A stretch of 64,000 bases of DNA from Chitinophagaceae bacterium UBA7600 (GTDB taxonomy: Bacteria; Bacteroidota; Bacteroidia; Chitinophagales; Chitinophagaceae). The stretch lies in the NCBI GenBank assembly GCA_002478885.1, contig DLKC01000023.1, positions 1 to 64,000 of the forward strand, given 5' to 3'. The stretch's first letter is position 1. Every line of letters begins with the position of its first letter. The position numbers and the translations under genes are program-made. Below the pieces are notes generated by a model. It was not told the DNA's origin. It did not search any database and saw only the letters and a list, made by a program, of their open reading frames with translations. Positions 46,280-55,570 of this stretch are shown one piece after another.

Positions 46280-46326
46280 ACAAGTGAGTGACACAACGGA
46301 AGTTGATGAGCATTACAACTGCTGGC
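46280..46326 (+). repeat. Single unit of the intergenic repeat, class B (forward)
   Basis: Forward class B core (ACAAGTGAGTGACACAAC, 46280-46297), 23 nt and GCTGGC (46321-46326). It sits in the 346-base gap between the LOG gene and the rpoC 3' end. The rest of the gap holds only the rpoC terminator and no convincing gene. Confidence 0.82.
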
Positions 46327-46357
46327 GACAAAAAACAAAACCAGCTATAAATGGCAT

Positions 46358-46392
46358 AAAAAAACAGGAAGCGATACGCTTCCTGTTTTACT
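46358..46392 (-). terminator. rpoC terminator
   Basis: A perfect 13-bp stem, AAAACAGGAAGCG (46361-46373) and CGCTTCCTGTTTT (46377-46389), closed by ATA. A-rich flanking DNA gives a T run on the minus strand. It lies 22 bases past the rpoC stop. Confidence 0.92.
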
Positions 46393-46413
46393 TATGTAAG
46401 ATAAGATTTGTAT

Positions 46414-49400
46414 CTATTCTTCGTCGTCGAAATTCATCGCTTCTCTTGCAGTTGCGAGTAATTCGTACTCTTCCTTGCTACCAACGATCGTATTCTCGAA
46501 TTCCTTCTGGCCTGTACCTGCAGGAATGAGGTGACCTGTGATGACGTTTTCTTTAAGACCAAGCATTTCATCAGCCTTGCCCATGATGGCGGCAGAACTG
46601 AGTACTTTGGTTGTTTCCTGGAATGATGCGGCAGAAATCCAGCTTTTCACACCCAAAGAGGCTTTGGTTATACCAAGCAATACTGGTGTGGCTGTAGCAG
46701 GCTGTGCATCGCGAACCTCAACGAGGTTTTTATCGGCACGGCGCAGGGCAGAATTTTCTTCCCTGAACTCACGTACGGTAACAATTTGTCCGGCTCTGAA
46801 CTTGCTGCTGTCACCCGGAACGGTAACAACCTTCTTGTCAAAGATGCGGTCATTTTCTTCGTTGAATTCGTAACGGTCTTCGAGATCTTCTTCAAGGAAT
46901 CTTGTATCGCCTGCGTCAACAATTTCAACTTTCTTCATCATTTGGCGAACAATTACCTCGATATGTTTATCATTGATACGCACACCTTGTAAACGGTAAA
47001 CTTCCTGTATCTCATTTACCACGTATTCCTGTACGGCAAAAGGACCTTTAATGGTAAGAATATCGGCTGGAGCAACCTGTCCGTCAGAAAGCGGTGTACC
47101 TGCTTTTACAAAGTCGCCATCCTGGACCAGTATCTGGCGTGTTAACGGAACGAGGTATTTCTTAACCACACCATCTTTCGCCTCAACAACGATCTCACGG
47201 TTACCGCGTTTTACATTACCAAACGCAACCACACCATCTATTTCGCAAACAACGGCAGGGTTACTTGGATTACGGGCTTCGAACAATTCAGTTACACGTG
47301 GGAGACCTCCGGTGATATCACCGCTCTTACGCATGGTTCTTGGTATCTTGGCGATAACCTGTCCGGCTTTGACCGTTTCGCCTTCTTCTACGATAAGGCG
47401 GGTACCAACCGGCATGTTATAAGACTTGATTTCTTTACCCTCTACCAATAAGCCAGGTATTTTCGTCTTATCTTTTGTTTCAATGACCACTTTGTCCCTG
47501 TGACCTGTTTGCTCATCAGCTTCTTCACGGAAAGTGATGCCCTCAATAACATTCTCAAATTTAATAGCACCAGCTATTTCAGAGATGATAACATTATTGA
47601 ACGGATCCCATGTGCAGATGATGTCCCCTTTCTTCACCGACTGTCCGTCTTTTACAGAAAGAGTGGCACCATAAGGAATATTGTTTGTGATCAGTAAACG
47701 GTCGTTTTTAAGATCCATAATCCTCACCTCACCTGTACGACCGATGACGATATTAACTTTTTCGCCTTCATTGTTGGTGGTAACTACAGTACGCAATCCG
47801 TCGAACTGGATCGTACCGTCAAATCTTGCACCTAATGAAGATTCTACAGAAGCGGAGCCGGCAACACCACCCACGTGGAAAGTACGAAGGGTAAGCTGTG
47901 TACCCGGTTCACCAATTGATTGAGCTGCAATAATACCTACAGCATCACCGCGTTGGGCGATAGACCCGGTAGCCAGGTTTTTGCCATAACACTTTACACA
48001 CACACCGCGCTTGGACTCGCAGGTAAGTACGGAGCGTATCTCAACTGTATCTATTCCTGAATCTTCAATTTGCTTAGCTATATCCGCAGAGATTTCCTCA
48101 CCTGCCAGGATGATCAATTCATCAGTCAGCGGATGATAAACATTGTGCAGTGAAGTACGGCCTTCGATCCTGTCGCTCAGTGGTTCAATAATATCTTCAT
48201 TGTCTTTTAAAGCCGTCGTTGCAATACCACGCAGTGTTCCGCAATCTTCTTCACCGATCACCACATCCTGCGCCACGTCAACAAGACGACGGGTAAGATA
48301 ACCGGCATCCGCTGTTTTAAGCGCTGTATCGGCAAGACCTTTACGCGCACCGTGCGTAGAAATGAAATAATCCAATACGTTCAGGCCACCTTTAAAGTTG
48401 GAAAGAATCGGGTTTTCAATGATCTCAGATCCACTGGAACCGGATTTTCTTGGTTTTGCCATCAGGCCCCTGATACCGGCAAGCTGTTTAACCTGCTGTT
48501 TGGAACCACGAGCTCCCGAATCAAGCATCATATAAACTGAATTGAAACCCTGTTTATCCGTTGCCATTTCCCTGATAAGGGTCTCAGTAATGCGGGTATC
48601 CACACGGCTCCAGATATCAATTACCTGGTTATAGCGCTCGTTGTTGGTAATTAAACCCATATTGTAATTTTCCCAAACTTCATCAACCTCCACTTTTGCC
48701 TGTTCAAGCAACTCATTCCTCAGTTCAGGAATAATCAGGTCATTTACGTTAAAGGACAATCCTCCTTTAAAGGCCATACGGAAGCCAAGTGTCTTAATAT
48801 CATCAAGGAATTTAGCTGCACTTGGTACGTCGGTGATCTTTACAATATCACCAATAATCTCGCGAAGACTCTTCTTTGTCAGCAGTGCATTGATGTATCC
48901 AACTTTTGCAGGTACAAATTGGTTGAACATAACGCGGCCGACGGTCGTATCAATTAGTTTCCTCACAATCGTCCCGTCCTGCTCACGCACGTTCACCCTA
49001 ACCTTGATATTTGCATGCAGGTCAACTCTGCCCTCGTTGTAACCGATCAACACTTCTTCCATGCTATAGAAAGCCTTACCTTCTCCTTTCACTACCTCGG
49101 TTTCGGTAGACCGCTTGCCCTTGGTAATATAATAGAGGCCAAGTACCATGTCCTGTGAAGGAAGGGTAATTGGCGTTCCGTTTTGAGGATTCAGGATATT
49201 GTGTGCAGAAAGCATCAGTAACTGCGCTTCCAGTACAGCCGCATTACTCAACGGAACGTGAACGGCCATCTGGTCACCGTCAAAGTCGGCGTTGAACGCG
49301 GTAGTAACCAATGGGTGAAGTTGTATCGCCTTACCCTCAACCAGCTTCGGCTGGAAGGCCTGGATAGACAAACGGTGCAGCGTCGGGGCACGGTTAAGCA

Positions 49401-50706
49401 TCACCGGATGCCCTTTCAGAATATTTTCTAGGATATCCCAAACAACAGCATCCTTTCTGTCAACCAGTTTCTTGGCAGACTTCACTGTTTTTACAATACC
49501 TCTTTCTATTAACTTACGGATGATAAATGGCTTGAACAATTCAGCAGCCATATCTTTCGGTAAACCACACTCATGCATCTTCAATTCGGGCCCAACCACG
49601 ATCACAGAACGGCCGGAGTAGTCAACACGTTTACCTAACAGGTTCTGGCGGAAACGGCCTTGCTTGCCTTTCAAAACATCAGAGAGTGATTTAAGTGCAC
49701 GTCCACCTTCAGCCTTAACCGCATTTGACTTACGGCTATTATCAAAAAGCGAATCAATCGCTTCCTGCAGCATACGCTTTTCATTACGCAGGATCACTTC
49801 CGGAGCCTTGATCTCCAGCAATCGTTTCAAACGGTTATTACGGATGATAACACGACGATAAAGATCATTAAGGTCAGAAGACGCAAAGCGGCCGCCATCC
49901 AATGGTACCAATGGACGTAATTCCGGCGGAATAACGGGAATATATTGCATTACCATCCACTCAGGACGGTTAGTGATTCTTTTTGCAGCATCACGGAACG
50001 ATTCTACCACGCTCAAACGCTTTAAGGCATCAGCCTTACGCTGCTGCGAAGTCTCAGTTGCCGCAGCATTTCTTAATGTATAGCTCAGTTCATCGAGGTC
50101 GAGACGGGCCAACAGGTCATGAACTGCTTCGGCACCCATCTTTGCAATGAATTTCTGCGGATCTTCATCAGGCAGGTATTGGTTGTCTTTCGGAAGATTG
50201 TCAATAATATCCAGATACTCTTCTTCAGAAAGAAGATCACCGGGTTTAAGGCCCTTATCTTCGCGAAGACCACCCTGTATCACCGCATACCTCTCATAAT
50301 ATACAATGCTTTCCAGTTTTTTCGAGCTCATGCCCAACAGGTAACCGATCTTGTTCGGAAGACTTTTGAAATACCAGATATGCACTACCGGAACAACAAG
50401 TTTAATATGGCCCATGCGTTCACGGCGTACTTTCTTTTCAGTTACTTCCACCCCGCAACGATCGCACACGATACCCTTGTAACGGATACGCTTGTATTTG
50501 CCACAGGCACACTCATAATCTTTTACCGGGCCAAATATTCTTTCGCAAAACAAACCATCACGTTCTGGTTTGTAGGTTCGGTAGTTAATGGTTTCAGGCT
50601 TTAAAACCTCGCCAAAACTGCGCTCAAGTATACTGTCTGGAGATGCAAGACCAATAGTTATCTGGGAAAAACTTGATCTTGGACGGTTATCTTTTTTAAT
50701 GGCCAT
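46414..50706 (-). CDS. rpoC: DNA-directed RNA polymerase subunit beta-prime
   Basis: The 1430-residue largest subunit of RNA polymerase. Visible landmarks include the N-terminal zinc ribbon (ECACGKYK and CDRCG), the clamp and rudder regions, the active-site [16 protein letters not shown] loop, the trigger-loop region and the second zinc site ([11 protein letters not shown]). The sequence is intact. Context is odd: the bases upstream of the start hold repeat DNA and then carB, not rpoB, which normally lies directly upstream. A perfect palindrome ends one base before the start codon, and a strong terminator follows the gene. Confidence 0.97.
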   Translation of the reverse strand: MAIKKDNRPRSSFSQITIGLASPDSILERSFGEVLKPETINYRTYKPERDGLFCERIFGPVKDYECACGKYKRIRYKGIVCDRCGVEVTEKKVRRERMGHIKLVVPVVHIWYFKSLPNKIGYLLGMSSKKLESIVYYERYAVIQGGLREDKGLKPGDLLSEEEYLDIIDNLPKDNQYLPDEDPQKFIAKMGAEAVHDLLARLDLDELSYTLRNAAATETSQQRKADALKRLSVVESFRDAAKRITNRPEWMVMQYIPVIPPELRPLVPLDGGRFASSDLNDLYRRVIIRNNRLKRLLEIKAPEVILRNEKRMLQEAIDSLFDNSRKSNAVKAEGGRALKSLSDVLKGKQGRFRQNLLGKRVDYSGRSVIVVGPELKMHECGLPKDMAAELFKPFIIRKLIERGIVKTVKSAKKLVDRKDAVVWDILENILKGHPVMLNRAPTLHRLSIQAFQPKLVEGKAIQLHPLVTTAFNADFDGDQMAVHVPLSNAAVLEAQLLMLSAHNILNPQNGTPITLPSQDMVLGLYYITKGKRSTETEVVKGEGKAFYSMEEVLIGYNEGRVDLHANIKVRVNVREQDGTIVRKLIDTTVGRVMFNQFVPAKVGYINALLTKKSLREIIGDIVKITDVPSAAKFLDDIKTLGFRMAFKGGLSFNVNDLIIPELRNELLEQAKVEVDEVWENYNMGLITNNERYNQVIDIWSRVDTRITETLIREMATDKQGFNSVYMMLDSGARGSKQQVKQLAGIRGLMAKPRKSGSSGSEIIENPILSNFKGGLNVLDYFISTHGARKGLADTALKTADAGYLTRRLVDVAQDVVIGEEDCGTLRGIATTALKDNEDIIEPLSDRIEGRTSLHNVYHPLTDELIILAGEEISADIAKQIEDSGIDTVEIRSVLTCESKRGVCVKCYGKNLATGSIAQRGDAVGIIAAQSIGEPGTQLTLRTFHVGGVAGSASVESSLGARFDGTIQFDGLRTVVTTNNEGEKVNIVIGRTGEVRIMDLKNDRLLITNNIPYGATLSVKDGQSVKKGDIICTWDPFNNVIISEIAGAIKFENVIEGITFREEADEQTGHRDKVVIETKDKTKIPGLLVEGKEIKSYNMPVGTRLIVEEGETVKAGQVIAKIPRTMRKSGDITGGLPRVTELFEARNPSNPAVVCEIDGVVAFGNVKRGNREIVVEAKDGVVKKYLVPLTRQILVQDGDFVKAGTPLSDGQVAPADILTIKGPFAVQEYVVNEIQEVYRLQGVRINDKHIEVIVRQMMKKVEIVDAGDTRFLEEDLEDRYEFNEENDRIFDKKVVTVPGDSSKFRAGQIVTVREFREENSALRRADKNLVEVRDAQPATATPVLLGITKASLGVKSWISAASFQETTKVLSSAAIMGKADEMLGLKENVITGHLIPAGTGQKEFENTIVGSKEEYELLATAREAMNFDDEE

Positions 50707-50707
50707 A

Positions 50708-50727
50708 TTTAAAATTGCAATTTTAAA
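50708..50727. promoter_or_regulatory. Perfect 20-bp palindrome at the rpoC start
   Basis: TTTAAAATTGCAATTTTAAA ends one base before the rpoC ATG (50704-50706, minus strand). It occupies the position of a ribosome binding site, so it could be a protein operator or an RNA hairpin limiting translation. Its AT-richness makes chance occurrence possible. Confidence 0.5.
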
Positions 50728-50750
50728 ATGTTAGATTTCGCTTTTTTGAA

Positions 50751-51065
50751 CCCGGCTTTCTGTAATAAATCAACTGTACTTGCGTCGCACACTTGTACTT
50801 CAACGCTCTGATCATCAGAACATTGCAACACAATGCGTTGCAGGTGAAATTGGTTTATTAACAAAAGGAGACTTAAATGGGAACAAAACTTCAAAATGCA
50901 TAGGGCGGCAAAGGTAAGGAAATAAATAAAAAGCAATAAAGCAAAATTTCCAAAAAACTTTACTTATTTATTTATCCAGAGCGTGTGAGTTCATCGATTG
51001 CCGGTAAATGATTTGTCGCACAAGGGTGCAACGCAAGCAAAACCGGGGTTCGATCCGGGCGCTTG
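50751..51065. repeat. Widely spaced pair of the intergenic repeat, class A (reverse) and class A-like (forward)
   Basis: CCCGGC (50751-50756), 22 nt, reverse class A core (50779-50798). A forward core with changes (ACAAGGGTGCAACGCAAG, 51020-51037) is followed by 22 nt and a decayed CGCTTGC end (51060-51066). With the palindrome, this fills the 370-base gap between rpoC and carB. Confidence 0.75.
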
Positions 51066-51076
51066 CTATCAAAAAA

Positions 51077-52270
51077 TTACCTGCTCAGGTACATGCTTTT
51101 CTCGCGGTACAATTGCCTGAAATAAGGGTCGCGTAGGTCTTTTATGAACCGGATAGCCTCACCAGTACTCTTCATTTCGGGGCCAAGCTCCTTGTTCACA
51201 TTGGGGAATTTATTAAAACTAAAAACCGGCTCCTTAATGGCAAAACCATCCAGCTTCTTTTCCATGCTGAAATCTTTAAGTTTTGCCGCCCCGATCATTA
51301 CTTTGGTGGCAATGTTGAGGTAGGGTATTTGGTATGCTTTGGCAATAAAAGGTGTAGTGCGGCTCGCCCTTGGATTGGCCTCAATAACGTAAACTTTACC
51401 GTCTTTAATGGCAAATTGTATATTGATGAGGCCGCGTATGTCGAGCGCCCTTGCAATCTTTTCCGCGTAATATTCCATTGTCGTAATCACCAGCGGCGTA
51501 AGATTAAAGGCTGGCAACACCGCATTACTGTCCCCACTGTGGATACCGGCAGGTTCAATATGCTCCATCACCCCCATAACGTGAAAATCTTCTCCGTCAA
51601 ATATGCCGTCGATCTCTGCTTCCTGGCAACGGTCGAGAAAATGGTCGATAAGAATCTTGTTGTTGGGGATGTGTTTCAAAAGGCTGATGACCGCCTTTTC
51701 TACCTCGTCGTCATTAATTACGATACGCATTCTTTGGCCGCCAAGCACATAGCTCGGTCTCACCAATACGGGGTAGCCTACCTTATTGGCAACCTCGATA
51801 GCTTCATCAGCAGTATAGGCGGTACCATATTGTGGATACGGGATATCTAGCTCTTTCAAAAGATCACTGAAACGGCCTCTGTCTTCCGCAATGTCCATGC
51901 TATCGAAAGAGGTGCCGATGATCCTGATGCCTTTTTCGTGCAGTCTTTTTGCCAGTTTAAGCGCGGTCTGGCCGCCAAGCTGAACGATCACACCTTCAGG
52001 CTTCTCCAGCTCAATAATCTCCCACAGATGCTCCCAGTACACAGGTTCAAAATAAAGCTTATCAGCCATGTCAAAGTCAGTAGATACCGTTTCGGGATTA
52101 CAATTGATCATAATCGCTTCATATCCGCACTCTTTAATTGCAAGAAGTCCGTGCACACAGCAATAATCAAATTCAATGCCCTGGCCGATCCTGTTGGGGC
52201 CACTACCGAGGACAATAATTTTCTTTCTGGCTGAAGGAATTGATTCGTTGGAAGAAAGTGTCTGACTCAT
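51077..52270 (-). CDS. carB: Carbamoyl-phosphate synthase large subunit, C-terminal half only
   Basis: A 397-residue ATP-grasp protein that matches the second synthetase half of CarB, the part that phosphorylates carbamate. It opens with KKIIVLGSGPNRIGQGIEFD, which in E. coli CarB lies at about residue 555. It contains the ATP-grasp blocks PVLVRPSYVLGGQRM and VIEANPRASRTTPF and ends DPYFRQLYREKSMYLSR. The first half and the C-terminal MGS regulatory domain are absent. The start has its own Met (MSQTLSS, 52270), so this looks like a real split gene rather than decay. The frame is open to 52360. Confidence 0.85.
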   Translation of the reverse strand: MSQTLSSNESIPSARKKIIVLGSGPNRIGQGIEFDYCCVHGLLAIKECGYEAIMINCNPETVSTDFDMADKLYFEPVYWEHLWEIIELEKPEGVIVQLGGQTALKLAKRLHEKGIRIIGTSFDSMDIAEDRGRFSDLLKELDIPYPQYGTAYTADEAIEVANKVGYPVLVRPSYVLGGQRMRIVINDDEVEKAVISLLKHIPNNKILIDHFLDRCQEAEIDGIFDGEDFHVMGVMEHIEPAGIHSGDSNAVLPAFNLTPLVITTMEYYAEKIARALDIRGLINIQFAIKDGKVYVIEANPRASRTTPFIAKAYQIPYLNIATKVMIGAAKLKDFSMEKKLDGFAIKEPVFSFNKFPNVNKELGPEMKSTGEAIRFIKDLRDPYFRQLYREKSMYLSR

Positions 52271-52444
52271 TTTTGAAAGATTGCGCAAAAGTAAGGGTAT
52301 GAAACCTTTTTTGGAAGATAAATTCTTGCAGCAATATCCAAAAGATAACAAATTGTGCAAAAAACGGAACGTTAAGCAAAGCCAATCCTGTCCCGGGCTT
52401 TGTTATTGCAAACCCGTCCGCCACTGCATTATTTATATTGGCCC

Positions 52445-52489
52445 ACCGGTCACCTGCGCATTAAACTTCGTTGCGTCGCACACTTCGGC
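52445..52489 (-). repeat. Single unit of the intergenic repeat, class A (reverse)
   Basis: A reverse class A core (52470-52489, GTTGCGTCGCACACTT intact) lies to the right of ACCGGT (52445-52450). The internal stretch is slightly short at about 19 nt. It lies in the 326-base gap between carB and the TIGR01777 gene; nothing else recognisable is there. Confidence 0.7.
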
Positions 52490-52596
52490 GTTCAGCCCTG
52501 CTCTGGCCCGGCAACGGGTACCTGGAGTAGTTTCCCGAAATTGCTGTTGGTTTTCTGAACTTAAAATGCCGCAAATTTGTTTTTCAAGTAAAAGCA

Positions 52597-53535
52597 ATGG
52601 CAACAGTACTCATCACCGGAGGAACAGGGTTGATCGGAAAGGCACTGAGCAAAATGCTCATCGAAAAAAACCACAGCGTTGTTATTCTCACAAGGAAAAT
52701 ACCAGCGATACAGCCTGTTGTTAATGGCATCTCCTATGCTTTGTGGAATGTGGAAGCCGGCAGTATCGACAGTACGGCCATAGCATCGGCAGACTATATC
52801 ATTCATCTCGCAGGGGCAGGCGTAGCCGATAAACGGTGGACAGCCAAAAGAAAAAAAGAGATCGTGGAAAGCCGTACAAAAAGCGGGGAACTGATCGTGA
52901 AGGCATTGACAAAAATACAGAACAATGTAAAAGCCGTCATCAGTTCATCGGCTATCGGCTGGTATGGCGCCGATAATCCGCACTCGTTACAAAACGGCTT
53001 TGCCGAAACAGACAACAACGATGAATCGTTCCTCGGAAACACGTGCAGGCAATGGGAGCAAAGCCTCAGCCCGGTTGAAACACTAGGTAAACGACTGGTT
53101 TTTATAAGAACAGGTATCGTGCTGGCAAATGAAGGTGGCGCCTACATGGAATTTAAAAAACCTTTACGTTTCTCTGTGGCTGCTATTCTCGGCAGCGGTG
53201 AACAGGTAGTGAGCTGGATACACATAGAAGACATCTGCCGCATGTATTTATTTGCTTTGGAACATAATATCAGCGGTGCATATAATGGCGTTGCGCCAAT
53301 GCCGGTTAACAATAAGGAGCTTACTTTACAACTGGCAAAAAAATTAAGAAACAGTTTTTACATCGCCGTGCATGTACCTGTTTTTATATTGAAAATACTG
53401 CTTGGCGAAATGAGTGTAGAAATACTCAAAAGCGCCACGGTGAGTGCCCATAAAATAAGAGCAGCAGGTTTTAAATTCCTGTACCCTTCCATTGACGCCG
53501 CTTTAACGGATCTCGTCAAAAAACAAAAAAGCTGA
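52597..53535 (+). CDS. TIGR01777 family NAD(P)-dependent epimerase/dehydratase
   Basis: A 312-residue extended SDR protein of the YfcH/TIGR01777 family. It begins with the cofactor loop TGGTGLIGKAL (8-18) and contains LAGAGVADKRW, a family hallmark, and SSAIGWYG with a Tyr at the catalytic position. A C-terminal DUF1731-like end follows (VSAHKIRAAGFKFLYPSIDAAL). The substrate is unknown. The gene stands alone. Confidence 0.88.
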   Translation: MATVLITGGTGLIGKALSKMLIEKNHSVVILTRKIPAIQPVVNGISYALWNVEAGSIDSTAIASADYIIHLAGAGVADKRWTAKRKKEIVESRTKSGELIVKALTKIQNNVKAVISSSAIGWYGADNPHSLQNGFAETDNNDESFLGNTCRQWEQSLSPVETLGKRLVFIRTGIVLANEGGAYMEFKKPLRFSVAAILGSGEQVVSWIHIEDICRMYLFALEHNISGAYNGVAPMPVNNKELTLQLAKKLRNSFYIAVHVPVFILKILLGEMSVEILKSATVSAHKIRAAGFKFLYPSIDAALTDLVKKQKS

Positions 53536-53551
53536 ATAGCGGTTTAGTCGC

Positions 53552-53597
53552 ACAAGTGAGTGACACAACGAAGTTTCATGCTTATTCAAAAGCTGGC
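53552..53597 (+). repeat. Single unit of the intergenic repeat, class B (forward)
   Basis: Class B core (53552-53569), 22 nt and GCTGGC (53592-53597). It starts 17 bases after the epimerase stop and ends 15 bases before the ABC permease stop, filling the gap between two convergent genes. Confidence 0.85.
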
Positions 53598-53611
53598 AAA
53601 AAAAGGAAAAA

Positions 53612-54427
53612 TCACAAATCGTCGGTCTCAAACTTTCGTTTGCTGATAAAAAAATAAAGGGTAAGATAACCGAGCACAAAAATTAACTGCACGGTTATAT
53701 TGGTGGACGATTCAACAATTTCATTTTTTATGTTCTGCAGAATAGGCAGCGGCATCAGCTCATCGCTGCTTTGAATGGGTAGATATTTACCGGGCCCATT
53801 GGTAAAGTCTTTTGCGAGGTAATTGATGAAGGTCACAAGCACATTTTCCAGTACAAGAATATATAGAAAGAACACACCAATGGAAATACCGCTGCGCTTA
53901 AACAACAAGGCGAACAATACAGCCAGCCAGCAATAGCTTAAAGCCTGCAGGAAGAAATACAAAAGGCTTATCGAATTGTCAAGCGAAAAACTGCTGCCTT
54001 CTTCTATAAAACCAAAATACATGGCAGTAAGCGCTACAAAAACAGTAGATGCGAGCGCAATAATAACACCGCAGGCAAGCTTCGTTACAATAAATTGTGT
54101 TCTCGTAACACCGTCAATCACATTTTGCCTGTGGGTTTTAAATGAATATTCATTGGTAACCGAAATGATCATAATAAGGCCGGCAATGAATAACAGGAAG
54201 CTGCTTACAAAAGTGGTCATTTCCCACACCTTGGGAAAGGCATAGGGCGGGCCGCCAATAAACATTTTGGCAACATCGCCTGTCTTCTGGTCTTCGTAAA
54301 CATTATGCTGCACCCTGAATACAATAAAGTTGATTCCCCAGATGCTTATCAGGTAAAGGCTCGACAGTATCCAGAATGTGCGGTAGTTTTTTACCTTAAG
54401 CCATTCAATTTTTAAAAGCTGTTTCAT
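53612..54427 (-). CDS. ABC-2 type transporter permease
   Basis: A roughly 271-residue membrane protein with six hydrophobic segments, the second lying before a cytoplasmic EYSFKTHRQNVIDG motif. This motif is typical of ABC-2 permeases of the YxaL/NatB kind in Bacteroidota. It pairs with the ATPase gene directly upstream. The Met at 54427 starts one base after the ATPase stop; the frame's first Met at 54436 would overlap it by eight bases. The exported substrate is unknown. Confidence 0.85.
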   Translation of the reverse strand: MKQLLKIEWLKVKNYRTFWILSSLYLISIWGINFIVFRVQHNVYEDQKTGDVAKMFIGGPPYAFPKVWEMTTFVSSFLLFIAGLIMIISVTNEYSFKTHRQNVIDGVTRTQFIVTKLACGVIIALASTVFVALTAMYFGFIEEGSSFSLDNSISLLYFFLQALSYCWLAVLFALLFKRSGISIGVFFLYILVLENVLVTFINYLAKDFTNGPGKYLPIQSSDELMPLPILQNIKNEIVESSTNITVQLIFVLGYLTLYFFISKRKFETDDL

Positions 54428-54428
54428 G

Positions 54429-55319
54429 CTATGCATTGGTGAGTTCGAGGAATTTTGTTTCGAGGCTTTTTTTCTTCAGCTGCAGGTGGTTTAACACAAC
54501 GCCGTTATTGAAACAGTATTGGTTTAGTTCTTCAAGATTGGCCGTGCCAACAGGATAAAGCAATTGCAGGTGATCCTTCACTTCTTTTACATTGCTAAAA
54601 CCGTTGAGCGTTTTTACCAGGTTAATCAACCCGGTCATATTCGTTGAACCGATCTCTACAATATCTTCGTTTACCAGCACCTCATCCACCTTGCCGGCTG
54701 CAAGGAGGTTACCGGTTTTAAGTATACCCACATGCGTACAAACTTTTTCTACTTCATCGAGCATGTGGCTGGCCATAATGATCGTCTTGCCTTCATCGGC
54801 CAAACGTTTAATCAATTCTCTTATCTCGGCAATACCAACAGGATCGAGCCCGTTGGTAGGCTCATCAAATACAAGCACGGAAGGATCGCCGAGCAAAGCA
54901 GCCGCAATCGCAAGCCTTTGCTTCATACCAAGTGAGTACGTACTAAACTTACTTTCCTTGCGATGATGCAGGTTTACCTTGTGCAGCACATTGTCAATCT
55001 GCTCAATGCCTTTGCCCTTTATCTCCGCAGAAATGCGCAGGTTTCTTTCGCCTGATAAATAATGATAAAAATTTGGGGTTTCCAGCAAAGTGCCGACCTG
55101 CTTTCTTGTTTCGGCCGAAGGTTGCTTATCAAAAAAAGTAAAGTTGCCCGATGATGGTTTTAAAATATCCATCACAATGCCGAGCATCGTTGTTTTGCCG
55201 CTTCCGTTCGGGCCAAGAATGCCAAACACGCTGCCTTCAGGCACAGAAAAGGAAACATTGTTCAGTGCGCAAATGCCGCCGTAATACTTGCTGATGCCGT
55301 TAAGAGTTAATACAGCCAC
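54429..55319 (-). CDS. ABC transporter ATP-binding protein
   Basis: A 296-residue ABC ATPase of the CcmA/NatA export group. It has Walker A GPNGSGKT (about 35-42), signature YSLGMKQRLAIA, Walker B VLVFDEPTNGLDP and a C-terminal regulatory extension of about 80 residues. It is encoded immediately upstream of its permease. Substrates of this class include lipids, ions and peptides; none can be chosen here. Confidence 0.92.
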   Translation of the reverse strand: MAVLTLNGISKYYGGICALNNVSFSVPEGSVFGILGPNGSGKTTMLGIVMDILKPSSGNFTFFDKQPSAETRKQVGTLLETPNFYHYLSGERNLRISAEIKGKGIEQIDNVLHKVNLHHRKESKFSTYSLGMKQRLAIAAALLGDPSVLVFDEPTNGLDPVGIAEIRELIKRLADEGKTIIMASHMLDEVEKVCTHVGILKTGNLLAAGKVDEVLVNEDIVEIGSTNMTGLINLVKTLNGFSNVKEVKDHLQLLYPVGTANLEELNQYCFNNGVVLNHLQLKKKSLETKFLELTNA

Positions 55320-55442
55320 AATATTTTTTTTGAAAATTATGCTTTTCTGAATTATGCCATGGCAATCTTTTTAAAAGGTAAAAACCCCGTATGACCGGAT
55401 GATTTTTATGTCTACGCCAAAACACTGGTAAAGGAATATGTT

Positions 55443-55490
55443 CCCGGCTGCAGAACAGAATCAAGCCTTCGTTGCGTCGCACCCTTGTAC
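55443..55490 (-). repeat. Single unit of the intergenic repeat, class A (reverse)
   Basis: CCCGGC (55443-55448), 22 nt and a class A core in reverse (55471-55490). It lies between the divergent ABC ATPase and the deiodinase-like gene, 30 bases before a tandem octamer tract. Confidence 0.83.
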
Positions 55491-55519
55491 TTCCACGTCT
55501 TCACTCGGCAACTTATTTT

Positions 55520-55559
55520 AACTCGTAAACTTGTAAACCCGTAAACTTGTGAACTTATA
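55520..55559 (+). repeat. Five tandem octamers upstream of the deiodinase-like gene
   Basis: Five imperfect copies of AACTTGTA follow head to tail without spacing (55520-55559), differing by one or two bases each. The tract ends 11 bases before the ATG at 55571, so it would lie in the promoter or leader. Confidence 0.8.
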
Positions 55560-55570
55560 AAAACGATCGC

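Noticed and set aside
46149..46529. Plus-strand open frame across the rpoC 3' region
   Set aside because: It overlaps the rpoC end and the rpoC terminator on the other strand and contains a repeat unit. It shows no protein-like features.
50709..50936. Minus-strand open frame upstream of rpoC
   Set aside because: It encodes a translated repeat core (QVCDAS) and low-complexity hydrophobic residues. It has no family resemblance.
51038..51065. A GGTTCGATCC string resembling a tRNA T-loop
   Set aside because: The surrounding bases do not form acceptor, D or anticodon arms. The string lies within the variable part of a repeat unit.
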